DNA of 64,000 nt, taken from positions 1,426,001 through 1,490,000 of the forward strand of contig CBDCCP010000001.1 in the NCBI GenBank assembly GCA_965214915.1, read 5' to 3'. Positions within the stretch are counted from its first letter, which is position 1. The number at the start of each line of letters is the position of its first letter. The DNA is from CATQHP01 sp965214915. Lineage in GTDB: Bacteria > Acidobacteriota > Terriglobia > Bryobacterales > UBA6623. The notes under the pieces are model-generated. The model saw nothing but the letters and a program-made list of their open reading frames with translations. It ran no database searches and was not told where the DNA came from. A program made the position numbers and the translations under genes. Of this stretch, positions 34,871 through 44,262 are shown one piece after another.

Positions 34871-36768
34871 AAACGGATGCCCTTCTTGAGCAGCACGATT
34901 GCGTAGAAGTAGAGTTCGGCGTCCAGCACGCGTTTGACGTTGTCGCCGTTGCGGAAGCCGTGCTGCTCGCCTTCGAACAGCAGGTAGGCTGCCGGGATGC
35001 CCTTGGCGCGCAGCGCCTCGACCATCTTTTCGGTTTGATCCGGCGGCACGACGCGGTCTTCGCTCCCTTGGAAGAAGATCATGGGAGCGGAAAGCTTGCC
35101 GGCAGAGTGGATAGGCGAGCGCTCGATGTAGGTATCTCTGGCTTCGGGATAGGGGCCGACCAGACTGTCGAGATAGCGCGATTCGAATTTATGGGTGTCG
35201 CGAGCCAGCGCTTCCAGGTCGCTGACGCCGTAGTAGCTCGCTCCGGCTGCGAAGACGTCTCGGAATGCCAGGCAGGCCATGGTGGTGTAGCCGCCGGCGC
35301 TGCCGCCTTTGATAATGAGGCGGTCGCGGTCGGCGAGTCCTTGGCCGGCGAGGTAGAGAGCGGCGTTCGCGCAGTCGTCGACATCGGCGATGCCCCAGTT
35401 GCGGTTGAGGCGTTCGCGGTACGCGCGTCCGTAGCCGGAGCTTCCGGAATAGTTGACGTCAACGACGGCGAAGCCGCGGCTGGTCCAGTATTGCTTGGAG
35501 AGCGACAAGGCGCTCGACGCGGCGCCGGTCGGGCCGCCGTGACTCATCACGATCAGGGGCGGTTTCTCGTCTTGCGGAGCTTCGAAGTCGGGATTGCGAG
35601 GCGGGTAATAGAAGGCGTGGGCGGTCCGGCCGCCGGTAGTCGGAAACGAGAGCGGCTTGGGGGCGGACAGATAAGGGCGCAGGCCGTCGTCTAAAGTTGC
35701 CGAGCTGCGGAGTCTCTCGGTTTCGCCGCTGGAGAGCTCGAGCTTGACGATGGCGGCAGGCTCGCTCGGCGAGGCTGCGCGGAAAACGGCGGTGTTTCCC
35801 GTTGCCTGCAAGCCGTCGATGTCGGTGTAAGGGGTTTCAATCGGCTCGAGGCCGCCGCCGGCGGGATCGATGAGCGCCAAGCTCCATTGGCCCGATCGGG
35901 TGTACGTGCAGATCAGCCGTCCGTCGCCGGTAAAGCCGTAGGCGGACATCCGAAAGACCCAGTGCGGCATGCCGAACTCGGCTTCCAGCTCATGAACCGC
36001 GGCGGCGCCGGAGGGAGAATCGCGGTAGAGATTCCAGAAGCCGTTCCGGTCGGAGACGAAGAAAAGCTCGCCCGAGGGCGACCATTCGGGCTGAAAGATC
36101 GACTCTTCCGGGCCTCCGGCGACTTTCCGGCGGGCGGCGAGGCTGCCGTCGGTTGCGAACTCGGCCATCCAGAGTTCGGTTCCGTCCCAGGGCATGTTCG
36201 GGTGGCGCCACTCGATCCAGCACATGCGGCGGCCGTCGGGGCTGAGACGCGGGTTGGAGTAAAAATCCGCCCCGGAAACAAGAATGTTTTGCTCCGCGTT
36301 CGGTTGGAACGAAACCGCGGCGATGGCGTTGACAGGTTCGCGGGAAGGGTCGGAATGGTCCTCGCGCACCGTTACCAGGCGTCCGCGCCCGTGGTCGACC
36401 GCGGCGTCGGCATAACGCCAGAGCCGCTCGGGAGTCAGGGGTTCGGGTTCGCTTCCGGGTGAAATTTTGTAGATTCGCTGATCGCTGAAGTTCGAAAAGA
36501 AGACGGTTCCGCGGTCCACTGCGTAGGCGCCGCCGCCGTACTCGTGTACGCGGGTGCGGACGTTGAACGGCTCCGGCGAAACATCGCCGCGGGAGCCGTC
36601 GGGGGTTCGGCGCACCAGCACGGAGCGCCCTTTTTCCGCTGGCCGCCCCTCAAGCCAATAGATATCGCCGCCGTCGAGAGCCGGTTCGCCGAGACGGACG
36701 GATTCCTTGACGACCAGGTCGGAGGTAAAGGGCGACTTCCAGAATCCGTATTCAGCGAGTTTCGCCAT
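34867..36768 (-). CDS. S9 family prolyl oligopeptidase-like serine peptidase
   Basis: A 633-aa peptidase without a clear signal peptide. The N-terminal part (about 1-370) is a beta-propeller with WD40/PD40-type blades (RLSPDGRRMCWIEW, FQPEWSPSGELFFVSDRNG). The C-terminal alpha/beta-hydrolase holds the triad: Ser in IKGGSAGGYTT near 486, Asp in GSEDRVVPPDQ near 572 and His in EGEQHGFR near 606. It should cleave short peptides or acyl-aminoacyl substrates in the cytoplasm. It starts 6 bp after the atpF stop on the same strand, so it may be read with the ATP synthase genes. Confidence 0.93.
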   Translation of the reverse strand: MAKLAEYGFWKSPFTSDLVVKESVRLGEPALDGGDIYWLEGRPAEKGRSVLVRRTPDGSRGDVSPEPFNVRTRVHEYGGGAYAVDRGTVFFSNFSDQRIYKISPGSEPEPLTPERLWRYADAAVDHGRGRLVTVREDHSDPSREPVNAIAAVSFQPNAEQNILVSGADFYSNPRLSPDGRRMCWIEWRHPNMPWDGTELWMAEFATDGSLAARRKVAGGPEESIFQPEWSPSGELFFVSDRNGFWNLYRDSPSGAAAVHELEAEFGMPHWVFRMSAYGFTGDGRLICTYTRSGQWSLALIDPAGGGLEPIETPYTDIDGLQATGNTAVFRAASPSEPAAIVKLELSSGETERLRSSATLDDGLRPYLSAPKPLSFPTTGGRTAHAFYYPPRNPDFEAPQDEKPPLIVMSHGGPTGAASSALSLSKQYWTSRGFAVVDVNYSGSSGYGRAYRERLNRNWGIADVDDCANAALYLAGQGLADRDRLIIKGGSAGGYTTMACLAFRDVFAAGASYYGVSDLEALARDTHKFESRYLDSLVGPYPEARDTYIERSPIHSAGKLSAPMIFFQGSEDRVVPPDQTEKMVEALRAKGIPAAYLLFEGEQHGFRNGDNVKRVLDAELYFYAIVLLKKGIRF

Positions 36769-36774
36769 GGCCTG

Positions 36775-37287
36775 CTAATGGACCGGCCTGTCGGGAAGCT
36801 CGCTCAGGAAATCTTCGACGAGCCGCCGCTGCTCCGGGCCGTCGAGATTTTTTTCGAGGATGCGCTCGGCGGCCTGGATGGCGATCGCCGCGGTCTCTTT
36901 GCGGATCGCCGCGGCGGCTGCGCGCTGCTCGGCCTCGATCCGCCGCAGACCCTGATCGACGATTTTTTTCGACTCGGCGCGCGCTTCGTCCACGATTTTG
37001 GCGCGGACTTGCTCCGCCTCCTGTTTCGCGGCGGCTACCAGTTCCTCCGATCGACGCAGAGACTCTTCCGTGCGGGCTTTGTTTTCGGCAATGGCCTGCT
37101 CGGCCTCGCGCTGGGTCTGCTCCGCTTTCTCCAGAGAGTCCTTGATGCGCTGCTCGCGCTCGTCCAAAGCGCCCAAAAGCGGCTTCCAGGCAATCAACCG
37201 CAGAGCGACGAACGTAAACAGGAACGTGACCACGGTCCAGAACATCAGACCCGGTTCGAATTTCAGCAGTGGGTTGTCGCCCGCCAT
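36775..37287 (-). CDS. atpF: ATP synthase Fo subunit b
   Basis: A 170-aa protein. One N-terminal TM (FWTVVTFLFTFVALRLIAW, about 15-33) is followed by a long charged helix typical of the peripheral stalk (KDSLEKAEQTQREAEQAIAE and on). It fits a single b subunit that links the a subunit to delta/alpha of F1. It is the last Fo gene of the cluster; only one b-type gene is seen. Confidence 0.93.
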   Translation of the reverse strand: MAGDNPLLKFEPGLMFWTVVTFLFTFVALRLIAWKPLLGALDEREQRIKDSLEKAEQTQREAEQAIAENKARTEESLRRSEELVAAAKQEAEQVRAKIVDEARAESKKIVDQGLRRIEAEQRAAAAAIRKETAAIAIQAAERILEKNLDGPEQRRLVEDFLSELPDRPVH

Positions 37288-37310
37288 CGTGATTGCCCCT
37301 CGGTTCCGAG

Positions 37311-37601
37311 CTAGAAGAACAGAGCGACGAACAAGACGCCGAGTCCGATGACGGCGACGCCTTCAAGCAGGAACAGCGGCAACGTGAACGCGCTTTTGAT
37401 GTCGTCGGCGGCCTGCGGTTGGCGGGCGATGCTCTCGACGGCGGCAGCCGTGAACTTGCCGATGCCCAAGCCGGCGCCGATGACGATGATGCCCGCGCCG
37501 AGAGCGGCGCCGGAATACTTGTCGAGCACCTGAGCGGAGGCCAGAGCGGGCGCGGCGAGCAAAAGCGTCGTGAGCCATAGCATTTTGTGGGTGGATTTCA
37601 T
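37311..37601 (-). CDS. atpE: ATP synthase Fo subunit c
   Basis: A 96-aa protein, longer than the usual 75-85 because of an N-terminal signal-like segment (KMLWLTTLLLAAPALASA) before the two-helix hairpin. Helix 1 has the Gly-rich GAALGAGIIVIGAGLGIGKF, the loop ARQP is conserved, and helix 2 carries the ion-binding carboxylate Glu80 in LFLLEGVAVIG. The start at 37601 is the first ATG giving this layout. It forms the rotor ring with AtpB. Confidence 0.95.
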   Translation of the reverse strand: MKSTHKMLWLTTLLLAAPALASAQVLDKYSGAALGAGIIVIGAGLGIGKFTAAAVESIARQPQAADDIKSAFTLPLFLLEGVAVIGLGVLFVALFF

Positions 37602-37657
37602 CGTAAAGGTTCCTTTGTGAGTGATGGTGATGCGAAGAGTGGAAGTGTCTTCAAAAA

Positions 37658-38506
37658 TCAGTGCGAAGAATGGACGACCATGCCTACGTAGAGAGCCGTC
37701 AGCAGCGTAAAGACATATGCCTGGATGAAGGCGACGATCAACTCCAGCAGCGTGATCGCCACTGCCAGAGGAATGGAAACGACCGCCACCGCGACGCTTT
37801 GAAATAGAAAGATGAATCCGAGCATAATCAGGATCACGATGTGTCCGGCGGTCATATTCGCGCCGAGACGGATCATCAACGCGATCGGGCGTACGAACAT
37901 GGAGATCGTTTCCAGAAGAACGACCAGCGGGGCGATGGCCAGGGGGGTTCCGGGCGGAACCATGTGCTTGACGTAGCCGATGGGCCCCAGGGCGACTACG
38001 CCGCTGGCAATAAACGTAAAGAACGCCACGACGGCCAGCGCGCCGGTCACGTTGAGGTTGCTCGTCGCCGTGAATCCGCCGGGGACGAGCCCCAGCAGGT
38101 TGCAGGTCAGGATGAAGAAGAACAGCGTCAACAGGAACGGCGTGAACCGGCGCCCCCACTTTTCGCCCATGTTGCCGATAGCGATTTCGTCTCTCACGAA
38201 CACGACCAGCGCCTCGAGCGCGTTGGCCATGCCCTTCGGGGCGGCGCCGGCGGCCCGCGGTCCGCGCAGGAAGACGCCCGTCAGCACGATAAGAATGAGC
38301 GAGGCGGCGAGCATCATGAGCACTGCTTTCGAGATGCCCCACTGTTCCAAAAACGGAGCGAACGGAGCGAGAAAGCCGTACTCGACCGCGCCGTTCGAAA
38401 TGTGATGCATGATGACCGCGGGCAGGGACTCCTCGTGACCTTCGCCCTGTTCGGCCCCATAGGCAAGCGCCGCCGCCGGCAGCGCTATGAGTAATCGCCG
38501 CATCAT
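37658..38506 (-). CDS. atpB: ATP synthase Fo subunit a
   Basis: A 282-aa membrane protein. Of two adjacent Met codons the first (38506) is used, since it forms ATGA with the upstream stop. The N-terminus looks like a signal sequence. The conserved proton-channel helix IALMIRLGANMTAGH contains the essential Arg. Other family segments: FLLTLFFFILTCNLLGLVPG and the final FIQAYVFTLLTALYVGM. It works with the c-ring encoded next. Confidence 0.96.
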   Translation of the reverse strand: MMRRLLIALPAAALAYGAEQGEGHEESLPAVIMHHISNGAVEYGFLAPFAPFLEQWGISKAVLMMLAASLILIVLTGVFLRGPRAAGAAPKGMANALEALVVFVRDEIAIGNMGEKWGRRFTPFLLTLFFFILTCNLLGLVPGGFTATSNLNVTGALAVVAFFTFIASGVVALGPIGYVKHMVPPGTPLAIAPLVVLLETISMFVRPIALMIRLGANMTAGHIVILIMLGFIFLFQSVAVAVVSIPLAVAITLLELIVAFIQAYVFTLLTALYVGMVVHSSH

Positions 38507-38784
38507 TGCCGTTCGAAAAACCTTTGGTAGCGCATGCCTTCGATGACCTGCGCGGCAAGATAGCCAAGCAGCAGTGAGGCGGTGAACGCCCGCGGTTCCG
38601 CCAAGCCGCGCGAGAGCACGAACGCCAGCACGAGCAGGACCCAGACGGCGCGCGCCGCCGCGCCGGCGAGCAGGGCTTTCCAGAACGCGCGGCGCAGCAT
38701 CGGTCCGGCTTGGCGCAGAATGATTTCGGAAACGGCCAGCGTTGCCAAGCCCGCGGTCAACCCCCATACGATGGCGCTTGTCAT
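38503..38784 (-). CDS. small membrane protein of the atp operon (AtpI-like)
   Basis: A 93-aa protein with three hydrophobic segments, in the position of atpI between atpZ and atpB, overlapping both by 4 bp. Sequence similarity to AtpI/UncI is not obvious by eye, so the call is from position, size and topology. A role in Fo assembly or Mg transport is only inferred. Confidence 0.65.
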   Translation of the reverse strand: MTSAIVWGLTAGLATLAVSEIILRQAGPMLRRAFWKALLAGAAARAVWVLLVLAFVLSRGLAEPRAFTASLLLGYLAAQVIEGMRYQRFFERQ

Positions 38785-38975
38785 TTCTTGGTCCAGATAG
38801 CCTTGGCCAGGTTATAGAATCCGACGACGATTCCCAGGAAAAGCCCGATAATCGCGGCAGCCGGGTTCCAGTCCCAGCGGTCGCCGATCAGCGCGCCGAT
38901 CAGCAATCCGCCGAGCACCGATCCGCTCAACGAAAAAGCCGCCGTATGAGCCGCTGTGGGCGGGCGAAACTTCAC
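38781..38975 (-). CDS. AtpZ/AtpQ-like ATP synthase accessory protein
   Basis: A 64-aa protein with two TM helices: FSLSGSVLGGLLIGALIGD and AAAIIGLFLGIVVGFYNL, the latter followed by a Lys-rich end. Size, GxxxG-rich helices and the W/N/P pattern between them fit the AtpZ (putative F0F1-ATPase subunit) family. It is the first gene of the Fo cluster; its stop overlaps the next start (ATGA). Confidence 0.8.
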   Translation of the reverse strand: MKFRPPTAAHTAAFSLSGSVLGGLLIGALIGDRWDWNPAAAIIGLFLGIVVGFYNLAKAIWTKK

Positions 38976-39208
38976 GGTAAGTTCCTGCGTTCGATGATTT
39001 CTAAGGGGGCTCCTAACGCGATGGCGGACGGGCGCAACGCCATCAAACTTGAAGATAGCAGAATTGGCCGGCGGACGGCAATATGGAGCCGGACATACCC
39101 GCCGGTTTTCCCCTTGACGTTCTCGGCGCGGCCCGTTCAGCGGGCGGGGGCGATGCCGGCGCGCTTCGGTCTCCTCGCGCCGGCGGCCCTTTCAGCGACT
39201 CCGCGCGA

Positions 39209-39622
39209 TCAGCTCGCCTGGATGATGTTCCAACCGCTGCCGGGTATCCGTTGCGCTTTGAAGTAGGGATGCCACAGGACTTCGGTATCCTCTGAACTCG
39301 ACGTGTACGTCTCGCCCGAATCCAGATTCTCCCAGCTTGCCTCCCCGTTCCACAGGACCGAGAAGCGGAAAGGGACGCCCGCGATACTCGTGGTTGTGCC
39401 TTGGATATCGCAGTATTGGCCCGGTACGTACAGAACGCCCAGTTGGCACGCGCCTTGGCTGATGAGCGGTCCGCTGCCGATCTGCGCTTGGGCGCGTCCG
39501 GGCGACATGAGGGCGTACACGGCCGCGGGCGTCGCCAAGGCCAGCGGGCCGTACTTTTCAATGAACTGCCGCCGCGCGGCATCCGCCGGCGCCGGTTCCC
39601 GCGGCGTCTCGGACGGGGTCAT
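39209..39622 (-). CDS. secreted protein of unknown function with Tat-like leader
   Basis: A 137-aa protein. The ATG at 39622 is preceded by AAGGGG with good spacing; the frame continues upstream to 39766 through the poly-G tract without another plausible start. Residues 17-46 (RRQFIEKYGPLALATPAA and on) look like a Tat-type leader ending in RAQA. The mature part has two Cys (GACQLGVLYVPGQYC) and a beta-rich pattern. No family is recognised. Confidence 0.65.
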   Translation of the reverse strand: MTPSETPREPAPADAARRQFIEKYGPLALATPAAVYALMSPGRAQAQIGSGPLISQGACQLGVLYVPGQYCDIQGTTTSIAGVPFRFSVLWNGEASWENLDSGETYTSSSEDTEVLWHPYFKAQRIPGSGWNIIQAS

Positions 39623-39654
39623 GATATTCCCCTTCTCGGGGAAGGTGGATTTTC

Positions 39655-39666
39655 GGGGGGGGGGGG
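39655..39666 (+). repeat. poly(G)12 tract upstream of a secreted-protein gene
   Basis: Twelve consecutive G on the plus strand (C12 on the coding strand), 33 bp upstream of the ATG at 39622 and just outside its ribosome site. Such tracts can vary in length by slippage. Confidence 0.95.
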
Positions 39667-39805
39667 TAGATTGCGTTTTGTTTGTCCATCGATTGCTACT
39701 TGTTTTCTCTGCTCTGGTTTTTGCCGCCGGGGCCAACCGGCGCGGCCACCCGAACATCAGGAGCATAGCAGGTTTCGGCGTCGACTCTCAACCGATTGTG
39801 CGGGA

Positions 39806-40819
39806 TCAGGACATATGAGACGGCGGGGGTAAGTCGAAGCTGTGGGTACGAAGGTACTGGATAGGGGAGCGGGAGTCAAGGGCGTCATGGGGGCGGAAGT
39901 GGTTGTAGCGGTGGGCGAAGGCGTCGATCAGGGGGTTGAGTTGCTGGAGGCGGTGGGGCAGGGAGTAGACGGAGTAGAACGCGTAGCGCCAAGTGGCTTG
40001 CATGCGTTCGACGCGGCCGTTGAGTTGGGGGCTGCGGGGAGGCAGGACGTAGAGGTCGATGCGGCGCTGTTGGCAGGCGTTTTCGAAGTGCTTCTGGAAC
40101 TCGGAACCGCCATCGACCTGGATGGCGCGGATGGGGAAGGGGGCGGATTGAACGAGTTTGTCGAGGAAGCGAGCGGCGGAGGCGGAGGTGGCCTGGGAGG
40201 CGGCCATGGCGGCGGTCCAGCGGGAGTAGCGATCGAGGGCGGTGAAGTGCTTGATGGTCTTGCCGGGCAGCAGCGTGAGCGAAAGGGTGTCGATCTGGAC
40301 GGCCTCGCCGGGCGCTTTGGCGGGCAGCGCGCCGCGCAAGCGGCGCGCGTAGGGGCGGCAGGCGCGGCGGGTTCGGCAGGGCGGGCGGCGGAAGACGAAG
40401 ACGGGTTGCAGGCGTCCGCGGCGCACCAAGCGGGCCAGGATGCGCCCGACGGTGCTGTCGGAGAGGGCATGGCCCTCGGCGCGCAACAGCGGGCCGAGCT
40501 TGCGCTTGCCCCACACCGGGTTGTCTTCCCGCAGAGCTTCGACGCGCTCCACCAGGGCCGGACTCCAGCGCGGCCGGCACAGCTTGCGGGACCGTCGGGA
40601 ATGCAGTTCGGGCCGCTTGCGCCAGCGATAGAGCGTGGCGCGGGATACGCCCACCGCGTCCGCCGCCGCCTGCGCGCTCAGCCCCTGCGCCCTGGCTTGG
40701 CGCCAGCGCCGCACCGCGTCGCGCCGGCTCTCCACGGCCGCATCGACTTGCCCCTCGCCCAACTGCGCCGCAACACGAGCACTGCTGATAACCTGTCGCG
40801 GTAGGCCAAAAACCTGCAT
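39806..40819 (-). CDS. IS481-like DDE integrase/transposase
   Basis: A 337-aa transposase with AGGAG before the ATG. An HTH N-terminal part (GLSAQAAADAVGVSRATLYRW) is followed by an rve integrase core: Asp in AVQIDTLSLTL, Asp in IQVDGGSEF and Glu in NGRVERMQ, and a C-terminal NHFRPHDAL segment. The plus-strand sequence TGTGCGGGATCAGGACAT just left of it (39797-39814) looks like an IS481-type end, but I find no matching right end, so the element borders are not set. Confidence 0.85.
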   Translation of the reverse strand: MQVFGLPRQVISSARVAAQLGEGQVDAAVESRRDAVRRWRQARAQGLSAQAAADAVGVSRATLYRWRKRPELHSRRSRKLCRPRWSPALVERVEALREDNPVWGKRKLGPLLRAEGHALSDSTVGRILARLVRRGRLQPVFVFRRPPCRTRRACRPYARRLRGALPAKAPGEAVQIDTLSLTLLPGKTIKHFTALDRYSRWTAAMAASQATSASAARFLDKLVQSAPFPIRAIQVDGGSEFQKHFENACQQRRIDLYVLPPRSPQLNGRVERMQATWRYAFYSVYSLPHRLQQLNPLIDAFAHRYNHFRPHDALDSRSPIQYLRTHSFDLPPPSHMS

Positions 40820-41173
40820 GGGGTTCTCCTTTCGCTCGTTGGCGTTCTTCTACGAGCTGCGGAGAACCCCGCCTGCGAGGGCAACCCCCTGGCCGGCCGC
40901 CCCCTGTCGATCCGGCCGGGCCCCTCCTTGAGGAAGCGAGCCATCGCCCTCTGTGAGCGCTGTATGCGGCGGGACGGAACCCGTCAAGGATACGCTACGC
41001 CGCACCCTAGCGGGCGCGCCCTTGACTGAACCCGCCCCGCCGCAAAAACCATGACCCGGTAAGAGGGCGCCGGCCCTCTGACGCCGGCTCGCTGCGTCTC
41101 ATATCTATCTGAACCGGCACAGCCGAGCCTTTTCTGTTGGCGGCAACCGGGGCAGCGAGCAGAGACCGTACGG
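40820..41173. other. intergenic region between transposase and nuoN
   Basis: A stretch of 354 bp without a gene on either strand. It may contain the right end of the IS481-like element, but no inverted repeat matching the left side is seen. Confidence 0.4.
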
Positions 41174-42652
41174 CTAGCGCAGCGCCGCCAGCACCGACTC
41201 GCCGGCCAGGTCGATGAAGGGCTGCGGGTAGATGCCGATAATCAGCGTCAGCAAGGCGCAGGCGCCCAGGGCGGCGCGCGTGCCGAAGTTCATATCGAGC
41301 TGCGCGGGCTGCTCGCCTTCTTTCAAGAGCCAGCAGGCTCTGACGACCCGGAAGTAGTAGAAGGCCGAGACCGCCACGTAGATCGCAGCGAGGATGGCGA
41401 CCAGGTAGTAGCCTTCGCGCAAAATGGCGAGGAAGATGAAGTATTTGCCGTAAAATCCGGCCAATGGGGGTATGCCCGCCAAGGACAGCATGAAGATTGC
41501 CAGCAGGATCGTATAGCCCGGCGCCCGGTGATAGAGACCGTTGAAGTCGTCGATGTCCTCGGCTGCCTCGCCTTCGCGGCGTAAGGCGGCCACGAGCGCG
41601 AACGCCCCATAGTTCATGAAAACGTAGGCGAGGAGATAGACCGCAATGCCGCGCAGCCCGGTTTCGTTGCCGGCGACCAGCCCCAACAGGATGTAACCGG
41701 CATGGGCGATGGAACTGTAGGCCAACATGCGTTTCATGTTGGTTTGGGTGACGGCGGCAAAGTTGCCGATCGTCATTGTGACCAGCGCGATGGCTCCGAG
41801 CAGAGGCGTCCATGCCTCCGCGGCGCTCTCGAAGGCCACGAGAAATATCCTGAGCATCAGGGCGAAGGAGGCGGCTTTCGAGGCAACGGAGACGTATGCG
41901 GTTGTCGGGGTCGGCGCGCCCTCGTAAACGTCCGGCGCCCACATATGGAACGGCGCCGCTGAGATTTTGAAGAGCAGCCCTACGGAGCACGTGATCAGAG
42001 CCAGGAACAGCGCCAAGTCGCCTTCCGGCCGCGCGGCGACCGCCTTGGCGATCTCGCCCAGATTCGTCGAGCCGGAAATTCCGTACAGGATGGAAAATCC
42101 ATAAACCAGCAGACCGCTCGAGAACGCCCCCAGGATCAGGTATTTCAGAGCCGCTTCGTTGGAGCGCCGCGTGTCGCGCAAGAAACCGACCAGCACGTAG
42201 AAGCTCAAGGCCATCGTTTCGAGTCCGATGAACAGCACGACAAGGTCGTAGCCCGACGCCATGACGGACATGCCGGCTTGCGCGAACAGGATCAGCCCGT
42301 AGAATTCGCCGCGGTGCTCGCCTTCGGCATCCATGTAGCGGGCCGAGATGACGATTGCCAGCGAGGCGGCGACGACGAATATCCAATTGAAAAATACGGC
42401 GAAGCCGTCCACCTGCATGGAACCGTTCAGGCCGGAGAACGCGCCTGCCGAGCGCACGTCGCCGAGGTGCTGGACCAGCGAAGCGCCGACGGCGACCTGC
42501 GCCGCCAGGGCCGGGATTACGTTCTTCCAGCGGTCCGCGCGGTTTCGAATCAGGAATGCGTCGGTAACCAGGATGCCGCAGCCGAACAGGCAGAGCAGGA
42601 TTGCGGGCTTGAGGACGTGGAAGTCGGCGGCGCTGAATAGAATTTCTTCCAT
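41174..42652 (-). CDS. nuoN: NADH-quinone oxidoreductase subunit N
   Basis: A 492-aa antiporter-like membrane subunit with about 14 TM segments. Family marks: LFIGLETMALSFYVLVGF, FKISAAPFHMWAPDVYEGAPTP and QTNMKRMLAYSSIAHAGYILLG, with the Lys and Glu residues of the proton path. The start overlaps the nuoM stop as TAATG. It is the last gene of the cluster. Confidence 0.97.
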   Translation of the reverse strand: MEEILFSAADFHVLKPAILLCLFGCGILVTDAFLIRNRADRWKNVIPALAAQVAVGASLVQHLGDVRSAGAFSGLNGSMQVDGFAVFFNWIFVVAASLAIVISARYMDAEGEHRGEFYGLILFAQAGMSVMASGYDLVVLFIGLETMALSFYVLVGFLRDTRRSNEAALKYLILGAFSSGLLVYGFSILYGISGSTNLGEIAKAVAARPEGDLALFLALITCSVGLLFKISAAPFHMWAPDVYEGAPTPTTAYVSVASKAASFALMLRIFLVAFESAAEAWTPLLGAIALVTMTIGNFAAVTQTNMKRMLAYSSIAHAGYILLGLVAGNETGLRGIAVYLLAYVFMNYGAFALVAALRREGEAAEDIDDFNGLYHRAPGYTILLAIFMLSLAGIPPLAGFYGKYFIFLAILREGYYLVAILAAIYVAVSAFYYFRVVRACWLLKEGEQPAQLDMNFGTRAALGACALLTLIIGIYPQPFIDLAGESVLAALR

Positions 42653-44223
42653 TACTCTCTCACCAGGGCGGCGGTCTTGGGTTGCTCGTATTTGTCGAGC
42701 GGGTTTTCGAGCCCGTTACGACTGAAGTAGCCCGGGTCGAGGCGCTCGACAAGCTTCGCCGTGGGGGCTTCCAGAATTTCGAAGCAGGGCTTGGGGTAGA
42801 GGCCTATCCAGAAGCAGCCGGCGATCAACGGCGCCATGACGAGTATCTCGCGAAGATTCATGTCTTTGATGTCTTCGTTCTTGGGATTCGTGATCGGCCC
42901 CAGCATGACGCGTTGGAAGAGCCACAGCAGGTATGCCGCGCCGAGGACGATGCCCAGGGCGGCGAATGCGGCCCACCAGATGCTGACTTCGAACGCGCCG
43001 CGCAAGATCGCAAACTCGCCGATGAAGCCGTTCAGGCCGGGCATGCCGGCGGAGGCGAACATGCTGATCGCGAATAGAACGGTATAGACCGGCATGCGGT
43101 TGGCCAGTCCGCCGTAGTCGGCGATGGCGCGGGTGTGTCGCCGGTCGTAAACCACGCCGACCGCGAGGAACAAGAGCGATGTCGAAAGGCCGTGGTTGAC
43201 GCCCTGCAGCATGCCGCCGGCGATTCCGTTGGGGTTCATCGCTATCAGACCCAAGGTGCAGAAACCCAGGTGACTGACCGACGAATAGGCGACGAGCTTT
43301 TTCCAATCCTTTTGCATCAGGGAGACCAGAGCGCCGTAGATGATGCCGATGACTGACAGAGCGGCGATCAAACCCACCGTGAAGTCGTCGCTTGCGCCTT
43401 GGGGGAATAGCGGCATGGCGAAACGGACCAGGCCGTAGAGGCCCATTTTCAGCAAGATGCCGGCCAGGATAACGGAGCCCGCAGTGGGCGCTTCGGTATG
43501 GGCGTCCGGCAGCCAAGTGTGGAATGGGAACATCGGCACTTTGATGGCGAGAGCGACGAAGAATCCCCAGAACAGCCAGAACTGGAGATCGGGCGACGAG
43601 AAAGCAGCGACGCGCAGCAGGTCTTCGAGGGCGAAGCTCGCGTTGCCGAACTGCTCGATGTGCTTGAAGTACGCCGTGAGCAGGGCCAGCAGCATCAGCA
43701 CCGAACCGGCCAAGGTGTACAGGAAGAACTTGATGGCCGCGTAGAGCCGGCGGTCGCCGCCCCAGATGCCGATGATGAAGTACATCGGCACGAGCATGAT
43801 TTCCCAGAAAACGTAGAACAGGAAAAGGTCGAGGACCATGAAGACGCCGAGCATGCCTGCCTGCAAGAACAGGAAGAAGGCGTAGTATTCTTTCACTCGA
43901 TTTTGAATCGACGCCCAACCGCACCAGATCGACAACCAGCCGACGACAACCGTCAGCAGGATCATGATGTAGCCGAAGCCGTCGACGCCCAGGTAGTATT
44001 GCGCTCCGATCGTTGGAATCCAGTCGATGCGCTCGACGAACTGAAAGTCGGCGGTGGCGGTGTCGAACCCGCGGATCAGGGGAATGGTCACAAGGACGCC
44101 CAGGATCGCGAAACCGTTGGCGACATAGCGGATCAGGCGCTTGTTTTCCTTCGGCAGGCACATGACGGCGAACATGCCGATAAGGGGCGTCAGCCAGATG
44201 ATGCTCAGAATATGTTCACTCAT
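42652..44223 (-). CDS. nuoM: NADH-quinone oxidoreductase subunit M
   Basis: A 523-aa antiporter-like subunit. ATG 44223 is preferred over 44232 because MSEHILSIIWLTPL is the usual N-terminus. The conserved blocks YVFWEIMLVPMYFIIGIWGG, FHTWLPDAHTEAPTAGSV and VAYSSVSHLGFCTLG are present, with the proton-channel Glu and Lys. It lies between nuoL (39 bp upstream) and nuoN (overlapping). Confidence 0.97.
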   Translation of the reverse strand: MSEHILSIIWLTPLIGMFAVMCLPKENKRLIRYVANGFAILGVLVTIPLIRGFDTATADFQFVERIDWIPTIGAQYYLGVDGFGYIMILLTVVVGWLSIWCGWASIQNRVKEYYAFFLFLQAGMLGVFMVLDLFLFYVFWEIMLVPMYFIIGIWGGDRRLYAAIKFFLYTLAGSVLMLLALLTAYFKHIEQFGNASFALEDLLRVAAFSSPDLQFWLFWGFFVALAIKVPMFPFHTWLPDAHTEAPTAGSVILAGILLKMGLYGLVRFAMPLFPQGASDDFTVGLIAALSVIGIIYGALVSLMQKDWKKLVAYSSVSHLGFCTLGLIAMNPNGIAGGMLQGVNHGLSTSLLFLAVGVVYDRRHTRAIADYGGLANRMPVYTVLFAISMFASAGMPGLNGFIGEFAILRGAFEVSIWWAAFAALGIVLGAAYLLWLFQRVMLGPITNPKNEDIKDMNLREILVMAPLIAGCFWIGLYPKPCFEILEAPTAKLVERLDPGYFSRNGLENPLDKYEQPKTAALVRE

Positions 44224-44262
44224 GGTTTTCAACGTTCGAGGCGGCCGGGGCCGCCCTCAATC

